The translations under genes and the position numbers were made by a program. Under the pieces are notes generated by a model. It did no database searches and was not told the DNA's origin. It saw nothing but the letters and a program-made list of their open reading frames with translations. Positions 40,917 to 50,063 of a stretch of DNA of 64,000 bases are shown piece after piece (position 1 is the stretch's first letter; each line of letters opens with the position of its first letter). The stretch covers positions 2,180,501 through 2,244,500 of the forward strand of contig NZ_CP035952.1 of the NCBI RefSeq assembly GCF_004214895.1, in the 5' to 3' direction. Source of the DNA: Pseudomonas tructae (GTDB taxonomy: Bacteria; Pseudomonadota; Gammaproteobacteria; Pseudomonadales; Pseudomonadaceae).

Positions 40917-43328
40917 GTGAAGAGCACACAGCCGGCCGCCGTTCAGCGGTTGCAGCACAACAATAAAGGCGGTGCATGGAAAATTGCGTGCAGTGCGCTG
41001 ACGGCACTGGCATTGGTGGGTGGAGCTAGCAGCGGGTCGTTGGCATCTGCCGCTGAAAAGGCTACCACCCAGCAGGCGTCGCTGCGCAAGCACTATGACA
41101 TTCCGGCTGGGCCGCTGGCGCCTGCCTTGAACCAACTGGCTGCGGCCAGTGGGGTGATCCTCACCTTCGATCCGCAGCTCAGCGAACAGCGCAGCACCCA
41201 GGGGCTTGAGGGCGAATACACCCTAAAGGAAGCCTTCGACCTGTTGTTGATGGGCACTGGCCTGTGGGTTGAGCAGCTCAAGGATCACACCTTGGTGCTG
41301 CGGGTGAACGAGCGCAGCGACAGCGCCCTGGAAGTCGGGCCGACCATGGTGGGTGCCATGGCCGAGCGGCCGGGGGCGATTCAGAGCAGTCGTGAGGTAC
41401 ATGCCGAGCGTCAGGATCTGAACAGTGTGGTGCGCTCGATCCCCGGTACCTACACCTTGCATTCGCGCAGCCAGCCGGGAGTGTCGGTGAATATTCGCGG
41501 CCTGGCCGGGTTGGGTCGGGTCAACACCATGATCGATGGCGTTACCCAGACCTTTCGCAATAACGCTGGCCACGGTTCGGGTGGGCCAATGGCCTTTGTC
41601 GATGCCAACCTGCTGGCTGGAGTCGATGTGCAGCGCGGTTCGGTGGATGGCGCCGAAGGTGCCAACACCTTGGGCGGTTCGGCGAATTTTCGTACCTTCG
41701 ATATTGATGACATTGTTAAGGCAGACCATCGTGTAGGCCTGCGTACGACCTATCGCACCGGTAACAATGGCTACGGCAACACCCGCATGTTCGCCGCCGG
41801 TGCCCGTACCCGTCCGGAAGATGTCGAGGGTGTTTACGGCCTGGTCGCCGCAGTCAGCAGCACCCAGACTGGCGAGTACAAGACCACCAATGGTCAGTCC
41901 AACGAATACGACACCACCAAGCAGAACCCGCGCTCAGGTTTGCTGAAACTGCGCCTGCAGCCGAACGACATGCATCGCCTGGACTTGAGCGGGGTGAAGT
42001 ACCGCAACGAGTTCTATCACAACTACCCCTGGCAGTTGGACAACGAGACCTATCGGGCCAAGTACGCCTACACGCCCTACAGCGAATGGGTGAACCTGAC
42101 GGTCAATGCCTACCAGAACAAGACCGAGCTTGAGTATCCGCCGGTAGAAGACTCCCACTATATAGGCCGCAAGACCCGCGACGATGCCCACGGTCTTGAC
42201 CTGACCAACGTCAGTCGTTTCAGCCTCGGGCCGGTGGAGGCGAGCTGGAGCAATGGCGCGCGCTACTACACCGACGATTTTGTCGCCCAGACCCCGGAAA
42301 AACGTGGCGCCAACCCCGAAGGCAAGCAGGCCACCCACAGCCTGTTCAGCACCCTGGAGTTCAACTACGACATCTATGCCTTGACCCTGGCCGGCCACTA
42401 CGACGGCTACAAGGTCAGCGGTCATGTGCCCAAGTGCTCGATCATTGGCCAGTGCCGCGGTATCGACGGTGGCGACGTGGACATTACTCGGCGTGAGCAC
42501 AGCTTCAATCCACGGGTCGGTTTTGCTGTGAAGCCCTATGACTGGATGCAGCTCTACACCAGCTGGTCGCGTACTTCGCGGGCGCCACGGGTGCAGGAAA
42601 TGTTCTTCGAAAAAGTGCCGCTGGAGGCCGATGCCAGCGACGCAGACGGTGTCGGTGCCAACCCGTTCCTGCGTCAGGAGCGCTCTACCAACTACGAGTT
42701 CGGGGTCAACTTCACCCGCGCCGGGCTGTTCAGCAATGACGACTACGGGCAACTGAAGATTAACCGTTTCATCAGCAAGATCGATGGCTACATCACCCCG
42801 CAATCGTTCGACATTGTCGATGACGACGGCGAAGAGTCGGCGAAGATGAACTGGGTCAATTGGCCGGAAGAAGTACGCATGAGTGGCTATGAGCTCGAAG
42901 GTCGCTATGACGCCGGCTTCTTCTACGCCAACCTGTCGTGGACCAAGGCCACTACCCAGTCACCGACCACCTCCGGCATCGAGCTTGAAGATATCAATAG
43001 CCAGCCAGACCGCTTCTGGACCCTGGATCTGGGTACTCGCTGGTTCGACGAGCGCCTGGTGCTGGGCGCCCGTGGCGAATACGCCGGGCCGTCGGAAACC
43101 AGCTGGGACTGGTACGAGACGAAAAAATCCAACTCCACCGGAGTGATCTGGGACCTGTACGGCAACTACCGGGTGCAGGACAACCTGAGCCTGTTCTTCA
43201 ACGTCGAGAACGTTGGCAACAAGGTCTACAACAACAGCGCCTCGGTGGACTACCTGATGTCGGCGGTGATGGACCAGGGCAATGGCCGCGGTCGTACGAC
43301 CTCGTTCGGCTTCACCCTCGAATACTGA
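40917..43328 (+). CDS. TonB-dependent heme/hemoglobin receptor with STN signalling domain
   Basis: 803 residues. After a long leader (signal region 'IACSALTALALVGGASS') comes a secretin/TonB N-terminal (STN) domain ('YDIPAGPLAPALNQLAAASG', 'YTLKEAFDLLLMGTGL'), then a plug with 'SVNIRGLAGLGRVNTMIDGV' and a barrel ending 'GRTTSFGFTLEY'. 'NPFLRQERSTNYEFG' resembles the NPNL region of heme receptors. The STN domain implies signalling to an anti-sigma factor, and a FecR/ECF pair lies at the far end of the locus. I used the GTG at 40917 with AAGGGAG 7 bases upstream; frames opening earlier read terminator DNA. Confidence 0.85.
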   Translation: MKSTQPAAVQRLQHNNKGGAWKIACSALTALALVGGASSGSLASAAEKATTQQASLRKHYDIPAGPLAPALNQLAAASGVILTFDPQLSEQRSTQGLEGEYTLKEAFDLLLMGTGLWVEQLKDHTLVLRVNERSDSALEVGPTMVGAMAERPGAIQSSREVHAERQDLNSVVRSIPGTYTLHSRSQPGVSVNIRGLAGLGRVNTMIDGVTQTFRNNAGHGSGGPMAFVDANLLAGVDVQRGSVDGAEGANTLGGSANFRTFDIDDIVKADHRVGLRTTYRTGNNGYGNTRMFAAGARTRPEDVEGVYGLVAAVSSTQTGEYKTTNGQSNEYDTTKQNPRSGLLKLRLQPNDMHRLDLSGVKYRNEFYHNYPWQLDNETYRAKYAYTPYSEWVNLTVNAYQNKTELEYPPVEDSHYIGRKTRDDAHGLDLTNVSRFSLGPVEASWSNGARYYTDDFVAQTPEKRGANPEGKQATHSLFSTLEFNYDIYALTLAGHYDGYKVSGHVPKCSIIGQCRGIDGGDVDITRREHSFNPRVGFAVKPYDWMQLYTSWSRTSRAPRVQEMFFEKVPLEADASDADGVGANPFLRQERSTNYEFGVNFTRAGLFSNDDYGQLKINRFISKIDGYITPQSFDIVDDDGEESAKMNWVNWPEEVRMSGYELEGRYDAGFFYANLSWTKATTQSPTTSGIELEDINSQPDRFWTLDLGTRWFDERLVLGARGEYAGPSETSWDWYETKKSNSTGVIWDLYGNYRVQDNLSLFFNVENVGNKVYNNSASVDYLMSAVMDQGNGRGRTTSFGFTLEY

Positions 43329-43339
43329 CAGGACCCTAT

Positions 43340-44260
43340 ATGTTCAAGTCTTCCTTTATAGGGGCAGGGCTGGCCTTGCTCGTCGGTTGTGCCAGCGTCA
43401 ATGCACCGGTGGCCGACAGTGCCTACACCCGGGTCGAATCGCACATTCCCCAATGGGGCGCGATTATCGAGCTGGGCACCGGCAGGCAGATTTCGCCGGA
43501 CCAACTGCTTGATGAGCTGGCGCCAGCGCGCACAGTGATGGTCGGCGAGTTGCATGACAACTTTGCCCATCACCTGATCGAACAATGGCTGGCCAGCCAG
43601 TTGTCCAGGCGTCGCCCCCAGGGCGCGGTGGTGCTGGAGATGCTCGACAGCGATCAGCAGCGCCCGGTCGCTGAAGTCCAGGCCTGGCTGGGCCAGGGCA
43701 ACCAGGTGCGCAGCCAGCGCCTGCAGCAGATCATCCATTGGGACCCGCGCTGGAGCTGGGAGCAGTACGGCACCCTGATGCAGGCGCTGATGCCGGCGCA
43801 GGCAGCGCTGCTGGCCGGAAATCTGTCGGCCGCCGAGCGCAAGCGCATGATGGCGGCGCCTGTAGACAACCCCGACCGACTGTTCCCATCGCCGGCCATT
43901 GCCGCTCGCCAGCGTCAGCACATCAGCGACATGCATTGCGGGCAGATCGATACCGCGCGCATGAACGCCATGCTGGCGATCCAGCACGCCCGTGACCTGC
44001 GCATGGCACAGGTGCTCGATGACGCCAAGGCCCCTGGCTTGCTGTTCGCTGGGGTCCTGCACACATTGAAAAGCCTCGGCGCCCCGCAATACCTGGCGCA
44101 AGGGGCGAGCGATCCGGAGCTCAAGGTGCTGGTGATCGGCGAGCAAGGTCATGGCCTGACGGCTCGCGACGCCGATTACGTCTGGCTACTGCCGGCCCAG
44201 GATGCCGATGGCGTGGCCCTGGTGGCCGACGCAGGCGGTTGTGATCAGCCCGCCCATTGA
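43340..44260 (+). CDS. ChaN family lipoprotein (PhuW-like)
   Basis: 306 residues with a lipoprotein signal ('GAGLALLVGCAS', lipobox Cys17), so membrane-anchored. The domain 'VMVGELHDNFAHH' (about 67-79) and 'GLLFAGVLHTLKSLGAP' match the ChaN/haem-binding uptake family (Tiki-like fold). ChaN binds stacked hemes in Campylobacter, and a homologue accompanies Pseudomonas heme uptake genes. Starts 11 bases after the receptor, with AGGA as ribosome site. Confidence 0.87.
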   Translation: MFKSSFIGAGLALLVGCASVNAPVADSAYTRVESHIPQWGAIIELGTGRQISPDQLLDELAPARTVMVGELHDNFAHHLIEQWLASQLSRRRPQGAVVLEMLDSDQQRPVAEVQAWLGQGNQVRSQRLQQIIHWDPRWSWEQYGTLMQALMPAQAALLAGNLSAAERKRMMAAPVDNPDRLFPSPAIAARQRQHISDMHCGQIDTARMNAMLAIQHARDLRMAQVLDDAKAPGLLFAGVLHTLKSLGAPQYLAQGASDPELKVLVIGEQGHGLTARDADYVWLLPAQDADGVALVADAGGCDQPAH

Positions 44261-44285
44261 ACCTCTTCTCTAAAAGGAATTTACC

Positions 44286-45230
44286 GTGACTCAATTGACT
44301 GCTGTCGAACTCAACGAGCGTTTTGGTACCGATTGTTTGTGTCTTGATCTGCCAGCGGTGAACGTCGCCGCGCAACTGCATGCCCTCGGCCCTGTGCGCA
44401 CTGCGACCCCGGCTAGCCATGCCTGGATTGAGCAGATCGGACGCTACCCGCAGTCTGACGACATCAGCGAGGCGGGCCTGGTTATTGGCGAAGACGGCCT
44501 GGATCTGCGCTTGAATCTGCGCGCCTGGTTCTGGATGTGCATGCAGCATGACGCTGTTGCCAACGTCTACAGCCTGAACATTTTCGATCGACACGCTCAG
44601 ACGTTGCTGCGTCTGGTATCACTGCCGGAGTCTTCGTTGGCGGACTGGGCAGCGCTTTACAGCCAGTGTGTGGCCAAGCCGTCGCAGTTCATCCCGCGCG
44701 AAGTCTTCGCCAAACGCTCGATCCAGATACCTGGCCTGGTCGACGAGTGGGCGGCGATGGCCAACGTCCATGAGCACTTTGCCCTGCTCAAGCGCCATGG
44801 CTTGACCCGCTTCGAGGGCAATACCCTGGTGGCGCCACGGTTCGCCCGACAACTGGCGCAAACCAGCCCGGTCGAGGTGTTTCGGCAATTAGCCAGCAGT
44901 GCCCTGGAGCTGATGCTGTTCGTTTACAGTGCCGGCAGCGTGCAGATATTCACCGGGCACCTGTCGGGTATGAGCGAGTCGGGCACAGAACTGTTGTTCG
45001 ATATGCCCGCCAGTGAGCAGGCAGCGCCTACCCGCTTCAGGATTGCCGATGCGCCAGATGCGCAAATCTGGCGCGTTTTTAAACCTAACCAGGTGGGCGG
45101 CGTTACCAGCCTCGAGTTTTTTGACGCTGAACAGCGCCTGATCGTCCAGGTGTTCGCCCGCCGTCCGGCAGGGCAGGAGGAGCAGCCGGCCTGGCGGCAA
45201 TGGCTGGATGCGCTGGAGGCGTCCCGATGA
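44286..45230 (+). CDS. HemS/PhuS-like hemin-binding (hemin-degrading factor) protein
   Basis: 314 residues of the HemS/ChuS/PhuS family, cytoplasmic heme-trafficking or heme-degrading proteins made of two repeats. The second half carries 'NVHEHFALLKRHGLTRFEG' with His162/His164, aligning by context with the PhuS heme-ligand His. The protein is about 40 residues shorter than typical PhuS/HemS and its first repeat is compact. GTG start at 44286 with AAAGGAA upstream. It overlaps the hmuT-like gene by 4 bases. Confidence 0.8.
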   Translation: MTQLTAVELNERFGTDCLCLDLPAVNVAAQLHALGPVRTATPASHAWIEQIGRYPQSDDISEAGLVIGEDGLDLRLNLRAWFWMCMQHDAVANVYSLNIFDRHAQTLLRLVSLPESSLADWAALYSQCVAKPSQFIPREVFAKRSIQIPGLVDEWAAMANVHEHFALLKRHGLTRFEGNTLVAPRFARQLAQTSPVEVFRQLASSALELMLFVYSAGSVQIFTGHLSGMSESGTELLFDMPASEQAAPTRFRIADAPDAQIWRVFKPNQVGGVTSLEFFDAEQRLIVQVFARRPAGQEEQPAWRQWLDALEASR

Positions 45231-46057
45231 GGGGTATGATCCTCGGAGTGCTGGCGGCGTGCGCGCTCACGACCGCACAGGCCGAACCTGCTGACACCCT
45301 GGTGATCGGCAACGACCTGGCGGAAATTGTCGATCGCCTGGATGGTACTTCGCGCCTGCTGGGGCGCGATGACTCCAGTCGCTACCCGCAAACCATCGCC
45401 AGCCTGCCGTCGGTGGGCTACATGCGTCAGCTCTCGGCGGAAGGCGTGCTGGCACTCAAGCCGCAACGATTGTTGATCAGCGATGCCGCCCGCCCGGTCC
45501 TGGTGTTGCGTCAGTTGCGCGGCCTGGGGCTGGACGTGGTGAGTATCGCTCGCGGCAAGGTCGTCGGCGATATCCCGGCAAAAATCGAGCAGGTCGCGGC
45601 GGCGATGAACCGCCAGGCACAGGCGCAGCCGTTGCTTGATGAGCAGCGTCGGTTGGCGGGGCAATTGGCAAGGACGCCGGCATTGAAAGGGCCCAAAGCC
45701 TTGTTCATTTTCAATCATGCGGGCATGACCCCGCTGATCATGGGGCGCGGCACCGAAGCCCAGGCAGCATTGGAGCAGGCGGGTATCGAAAACTGCGCGA
45801 CCTTCAGTGCTTATAAGCAAGTGGCGGCCGAAGCCATGGTGACCTTGGCGCCGGACTTCGTCATTGTCAGCACCGCCGGCCTGGCGGCACTGGGGGGAGA
45901 AGACAGCCTGTGGAAGCTGGGCGGCCTGGCGCATACCCCGGCCGGACAGCATCGGCGCCTGGTTCAGGTCGATGACCAGGCCTTGCTCAACCTCGGGCCG
46001 CGTACGGTGCAGGCCATGCTGCAGTTGCGCCAGGATGCCGGAGCGCTGTTTCCATGA
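45227..46057 (+). CDS. hmuT: Hemin ABC transporter periplasmic binding protein (HmuT/PhuT)
   Basis: 276 residues with a signal peptide ('MILGVLAACALTTAQA'). A class III binding protein with 'TLVIGNDLAEIVDRLDGTSRL', 'SLPSVGYMRQLSAEGVLALKPQ' (containing the conserved heme-ligand Tyr region of PhuT) and 'GPKALFIFNHAGMTPLIMGRGT'. The ATG at 45227 overlaps the HemS stop, and its own stop overlaps hmuU. Confidence 0.87.
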   Translation: MRGMILGVLAACALTTAQAEPADTLVIGNDLAEIVDRLDGTSRLLGRDDSSRYPQTIASLPSVGYMRQLSAEGVLALKPQRLLISDAARPVLVLRQLRGLGLDVVSIARGKVVGDIPAKIEQVAAAMNRQAQAQPLLDEQRRLAGQLARTPALKGPKALFIFNHAGMTPLIMGRGTEAQAALEQAGIENCATFSAYKQVAAEAMVTLAPDFVIVSTAGLAALGGEDSLWKLGGLAHTPAGQHRRLVQVDDQALLNLGPRTVQAMLQLRQDAGALFP

Positions 46058-47064
46058 GCGGCGCGCAGAATGTCAGGCTGCCGACATTGATGCTGATGCT
46101 GGCGGGGTTGTGTGGCCTGCTGGTGATGTGTTCGCTGGTTGGCAGTATTGGCTTGTCGCCACGGGTTTTCGTTGGCGACCTGCCGAGCGCACTGGAGTGG
46201 CAGGTGTGGAGCGAAGTGCGTTTGCCGCGTCTGTTGCTGGCGGTGCTGGTGGGGTCGACTCTGGCGGTGGGCGGTACGGCGATGCAGGGCCTGTTTCGTA
46301 ACCCCCTGGCTGACCCGACCCTGCTGGGTCAGGCCAGTGGTGCGGGGTTGGCAGTGTCGATCTGGGTGGTGTTGTTCAGCGGTCGCTTTGCCGGGCTGGA
46401 GCTGTATGGGCAGTTTCTCGCAGGTTTTGTCGGCGCGTTGCTGGTGACGCTGGTGATCTTTCGCATAGGCCGCGGTTACAAAGGGCGTGAGTCGACCATC
46501 ACCTTGTTGTTGGCGGGCCTGGTGATCAACACCCTGACCGGAGCCATTGGTGGTGTCCTCACGTTTATTGCCAGTGAAGAACAGCTACGCCAGCTGAGCT
46601 TGTGGGGCATGGGCAGCCTGAGCAGCGCCGAGTGGTCGACCTTGGCGGTAGCCTGTGTGGTCTTGCCATTGACCTTGTGGGTGCTGGCGCGCTGCGCGGG
46701 TGATCTGGACCTGTTCCAGCTGGGCGAGGTGTCAGCGCATGCCGCCGGGCTGGATGGCGAGCGCCTGAAAAATCGTGTGGTGCTGGCCTCGTCACTGGGG
46801 GTGGGCCTGTGCGTGGCCTTGAGCGGTATCATTGGTTTTATCGGCCTGCTGGTACCGCATTGCTTGCGACTGTACTTCGGTCCCGGCCACCGCCTGCTGA
46901 TCCCGGCCTCGATGCTCTGCGGCGCGATCCTGCTGCTGGTCGCCGATACCCTGGCGCGCAGCCTTGCCAGTCCGGCGGAAATCCCTGTCGGCCTGGTCAC
47001 CAGTATCATTGGCGGGCCTTACTTTCTCTGGTTGTTGCTGGGTCGCAAGGTGCGGGAGTTTTGA
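46054..47064 (+). CDS. hmuU: Hemin ABC transporter permease (HmuU/PhuU, FecCD family)
   Basis: 336 residues, about ten membrane segments. FecCD/BtuC family motifs are clear: 'RLPRLLLAVLVGSTLAVGGTAMQGLFRNPLADP', 'GFIGLLVPHCLRLYFGPGHR' and 'PAEIPVGLVTSIIGGPYFLWLL' (each given here only in part of its context). Overlaps hmuT by 4 bases and is followed at once by the ATPase gene. Confidence 0.92.
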   Translation: MSGAQNVRLPTLMLMLAGLCGLLVMCSLVGSIGLSPRVFVGDLPSALEWQVWSEVRLPRLLLAVLVGSTLAVGGTAMQGLFRNPLADPTLLGQASGAGLAVSIWVVLFSGRFAGLELYGQFLAGFVGALLVTLVIFRIGRGYKGRESTITLLLAGLVINTLTGAIGGVLTFIASEEQLRQLSLWGMGSLSSAEWSTLAVACVVLPLTLWVLARCAGDLDLFQLGEVSAHAAGLDGERLKNRVVLASSLGVGLCVALSGIIGFIGLLVPHCLRLYFGPGHRLLIPASMLCGAILLLVADTLARSLASPAEIPVGLVTSIIGGPYFLWLLLGRKVREF

Positions 47065-47065
47065 G

Positions 47066-47833
47066 ATGCTGGAACTGATCAATGTCAGCCTGGAGCAGCC
47101 ATTTGCCCTGGCGCCCATCAATGAACAGATCAAGGGCGGCGAATTACTCGGCCTGATCGGTCCCAATGGCGCGGGGAAAAGTACGCTGCTCTCGCTGATC
47201 TCCGGTTACCTGCAGCCAGGTTCCGGGCAGATCGAGTTGCTGGGTCGTGAGCTGCCTGCATATACGCCCGGCCAACTCGCGCGCAGGCGGGCACTTGTCA
47301 CTCAACAGATGGACAGTGCCTTCGATTGGCGGGTCGATGAGTTCATTCGCCTTGGTCAGCAGCATCCGGGAGAACCTTGCCCGGGCATTGTCGACGCCCT
47401 GGATATCCGTCACTTACTCGAACGTGGGGTATTGTCCCTGTCGGGTGGCGAACTGCAGCGGGTGACCATTGCCCGGGCCATGAACCAGTTGGGCGTCAGT
47501 CCCCTGGCTGACGCCCGGGACGATGACCAGGGCTGCCTGCTGTTGCTGGACGAGCCGACCAGCGCCCTGGACATCGGTCAGCAACAGAACCTGATGCGGG
47601 TGCTGCGCACGCTCGCCTGCTCGCCGCGCATTGCCGTGGTGTGTGTGCTGCACGACCTGAACCTGGCGGCGCGTTATTGCGATCGGCTGTGGCTACTGGA
47701 GCGGGGGCGGTTATGCGCCAGTGGTGCACCGGCCCAGGTGCTCAGCGAGCAACGCATCGCTCAAGTGTTTGCCGCCCAGGTGCGGGTAAGTGCGCTCGAG
47801 CAGCGCCAGGTGCGTATCGAACTGCTGGTGTGA
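47066..47833 (+). CDS. hmuV: Hemin ABC transporter ATP-binding protein (HmuV/PhuV)
   Basis: 255 residues: Walker A 'LIGPNGAGKSTLLSLI', signature 'LSGGELQRVTIARAM', Walker B 'LLLLDEPTSALDIGQ' and H-loop 'VCVLHDLNLAARY', all intact. I used the ATG at 47066 directly after the permease stop. Last gene of the plus-strand heme operon, converging with fecR. Confidence 0.92.
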   Translation: MLELINVSLEQPFALAPINEQIKGGELLGLIGPNGAGKSTLLSLISGYLQPGSGQIELLGRELPAYTPGQLARRRALVTQQMDSAFDWRVDEFIRLGQQHPGEPCPGIVDALDIRHLLERGVLSLSGGELQRVTIARAMNQLGVSPLADARDDDQGCLLLLDEPTSALDIGQQQNLMRVLRTLACSPRIAVVCVLHDLNLAARYCDRLWLLERGRLCASGAPAQVLSEQRIAQVFAAQVRVSALEQRQVRIELLV

Positions 47834-47840
47834 ACGGCAT

Positions 47841-48800
47841 TCAGCGCGGGTTCAGGGTTACCCAGTAGCGGGAGCGCCGCCGCACCTGCAGGGGCAGCGA
47901 ATGGGGCAGGGCGTCGAGTGCCGCATCGGTATCCTTGAGCGGGTAAACACCGGAGACGCGCAGCCCGGCAATCTCATCGCTGCACCGTAGCAGGCCTGGC
48001 CGGTAACGACTCAGCTGGGCGACAAAGGCATCCAGGCGCATGTTGTCGGCTACCAGCAAGCCCTGGCTCCAGGCTGGCTCGGCCTGATTGCCGGTTGCCG
48101 GTTCAATGTACGTCGCAGTGAAGCGCACCCGTTGCCCAGCGGCCAGGCGCAGGGTGCTGCTTGGCGCTCGCTGCGTCTGGACCTCGACAGCGCCTTCGAA
48201 CAGCTCCACCTGAGTCGCCTGCCCTTGCATCTCGACAGTGAAACGCGTGCCCACGGCTCGCACCAAGCCTTGTGCGGTTGCTACACACAGTGGGCGGCGG
48301 CCAGCATCTGCCGGGTGTCCGCTGCTGAGCAGCAAGCGGCCATTGCGTAGTTGGACCAGCCGCTGCTGGCTATCAAAGTGCACGGTGATTTCGCTGTCAG
48401 CATCCAGGGTCAGGCGGCTGCCATCTTCCAGGCTGATGTGCTGCGGCGCACTGGCGCCATTGCTGTAGGTCAGGCCTGGGTTCGGCTGCCAGAAGTTGCG
48501 GTAGGCCAGTTGCCCGGCGCAGCCGAACAGACCGAGCGCGGCGAGGGTTTTGAGTGCTTGCCGGCGACTGTGGCCCGGGCCGCTTTGGGACAGGCTCTGG
48601 TAGCCGGCCTGCGGTTCGAACCCCGCCATGCGCCGTCGTAGCGCCTCGATGTGCAGCCAGGCGCGTTCATTGTCCGGATGAGCCGCGCGCCAGTGGTCCA
48701 GTGCTTGCCGCTGCTCGGCGCTGAGGGTGCCTTCCATTGTTTCGGTAAGCCACTGTGCGGCTTCGCGGGTAGTGCGCGGGTTGAACGGCGAGGGCGTCAT
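47841..48800 (-). CDS. FecR-family anti-sigma / sigma regulator
   Basis: 319 residues. The cytoplasmic N-terminal DUF4880-type anti-sigma domain ('REAAQWLTETMEGTLSAEQR', 'WRAAHPDNERAWLHIEAL') is followed by one membrane segment ('LKTLAALGLFGCAGQLAY', about 90-107) and a periplasmic FecR domain ('LEDGSRLTLDADSEITVHF', 'GLVRAVGTRFTVEM') that would contact the STN domain of the receptor. The ATG at 48800 overlaps the sigma factor stop by 4 bases. Confidence 0.92.
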   Translation of the reverse strand: MTPSPFNPRTTREAAQWLTETMEGTLSAEQRQALDHWRAAHPDNERAWLHIEALRRRMAGFEPQAGYQSLSQSGPGHSRRQALKTLAALGLFGCAGQLAYRNFWQPNPGLTYSNGASAPQHISLEDGSRLTLDADSEITVHFDSQQRLVQLRNGRLLLSSGHPADAGRRPLCVATAQGLVRAVGTRFTVEMQGQATQVELFEGAVEVQTQRAPSSTLRLAAGQRVRFTATYIEPATGNQAEPAWSQGLLVADNMRLDAFVAQLSRYRPGLLRCSDEIAGLRVSGVYPLKDTDAALDALPHSLPLQVRRRSRYWVTLNPR

Positions 48801-49312
48801 GACAGGTCGGCAAAAAAACAATGTTGGTTAGCCCGCACCAGGTAAAGCTTCACCGAGCGGGTGCTGACCTGCAGGCGTTCGGCGATCTCGGCGATCTTCA
48901 GGCCTTGCAGGTGCGACAGCAGGAAGGCTTCCCGGACCTTGCCCGGCAAAGTGTCGAGCATGCGATCGAGCAGCGTAAGCGCTTCAAGTGCCAGGACACG
49001 GACTTCAGGGGAGGGTTCCACTGCCTCGGGCAGGCTGGCCAGTGCTTCCAGATACGCCTGTTCCACTAGTCGCCGGCGATAGACATTGGCCATCAGTCGT
49101 CGCGCCACGGTCGACAGGAACGAGCGCGGTTCGCGGATCCTGAACAGATCCTTGGCACTGAGAATGCTCAGGAAGGTGTCTTGGGCGATGTCGGCGGCGT
49201 GCTCCGGGCAGCCGATGCGGTTGCGCAGCCATCGGTGCAGCCAGCGGTGATGGTCGTTGTACAGCGTGCTCAGGCAGGTGTTGAGCTGTGTTGCAGTGGG
49301 GCGGGTGTCCAT
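48797..49312 (-). CDS. ECF sigma factor, FecI family
   Basis: 171 residues: region 2 ('YNDHHRWLHRWLRNRIGCPE', 'AADIAQDTFLSIL', 'REPRSFLSTVARRLMANVYRR') and region 4 ('LPGKVREAFLLSHLQGLKIAEI', 'LQVSTRSVKLYLVRA'). FecI-type sigma factors drive transcription of the cognate TonB receptor when the ligand-loaded receptor signals through FecR. Preceded by a strong Fur-type palindrome. Confidence 0.93.
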   Translation of the reverse strand: MDTRPTATQLNTCLSTLYNDHHRWLHRWLRNRIGCPEHAADIAQDTFLSILSAKDLFRIREPRSFLSTVARRLMANVYRRRLVEQAYLEALASLPEAVEPSPEVRVLALEALTLLDRMLDTLPGKVREAFLLSHLQGLKIAEIAERLQVSTRSVKLYLVRANQHCFFADLS

Positions 49313-49362
49313 CGTGTGCTTGGCCGGCGTGAGGCGGAACGGGCGGCCAGTATATCGAGAAC

Positions 49363-49380
49363 AATTATCAAATGATAATT
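49363..49380. promoter_or_regulatory. Fur box upstream of the ECF sigma gene
   Basis: AATTATCA-AA-TGATAATT is a perfect palindrome of 8-base arms, embedded in further A+T-rich sequence, and closely matches overlapping Fur hexamers. It lies about 50 bases before the sigma factor start and could also affect the minus-strand gene ending at 49409. Confidence 0.75.
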
Positions 49381-49408
49381 ATTGTTGTTTGGTTGCATTC
49401 GTGATCGG

Positions 49409-49798
49409 CTAGTTTTGAGCTGCCATGGCGCTGTTTGCGGCGGTCGCCGCCTCGGGTTGCAAGCTTTCGCCACACGCCTCCTGGCTGATGGCCCTGGCCA
49501 ATGAGCCTTTGAAAATGGGGGTTGCGTCCTTGTCGGCGACGGCGCTTTTCAGGTCGTCCAACGAAATGCCCGAGCCCAGAAAACGCACGGTGCGCTTGGT
49601 GCAGTCAAATTGGCGAGCGCTGTAGCTGGTGCCGCTGATACCCACCCGTTGGGTGATGACCGTGCGATCGGAGCTGTCGCCGGACATGCTCACGATTGAA
49701 TACAAGGCATCAGGGTCTTGCGACGCCTCTATCAAGGAGGCGGAAACTGTCGAGCAGGAGAGGGCCAGGCAGGTGGCGGCGAGCAGTTTGTTCAGCAC
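49409..49798 (-). CDS. Hypothetical exported protein
   Basis: 129 residues with a signal peptide ('LNKLLAATCLALSCSTVSA'). The mature part has two Cys ('FDCTKRTVRFLGSG' and 'SQEACGESLQPE') that may form a disulfide, and resembles small exported pseudomonad proteins of unknown role. I chose the GTG at 49798 because AAGGA lies 8 bases upstream; an ATG at 49828 has only a poorly spaced site. The Fur palindrome lies past its 3' end and does not tell about its control. Confidence 0.6.
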   Translation of the reverse strand: MLNKLLAATCLALSCSTVSASLIEASQDPDALYSIVSMSGDSSDRTVITQRVGISGTSYSARQFDCTKRTVRFLGSGISLDDLKSAVADKDATPIFKGSLARAISQEACGESLQPEAATAANSAMAAQN

Positions 49799-50063
49799 GG
49801 GGGACGTCCTTGCATGAGCGCTGGTCATTCCGTTGACGCTATCAAACGGGAATGAATCGTATTACCAATATGGCGAATCGCTAGCTTATCGGGCTGGTGA
49901 GGGCTAGACAATTGTCTGCTGCTTTCGTTTCGTACATTTCCGACAGCTGGATACGATTATTCTGACATCTTTTGACGGCCTGGTGACAATCGATCAAAAG
50001 CTGATAGATTTCAGCCGGTTGAAGCAGTGACCGGGCGTCCGGTCGCAGAAAGGAAAAAGCACC

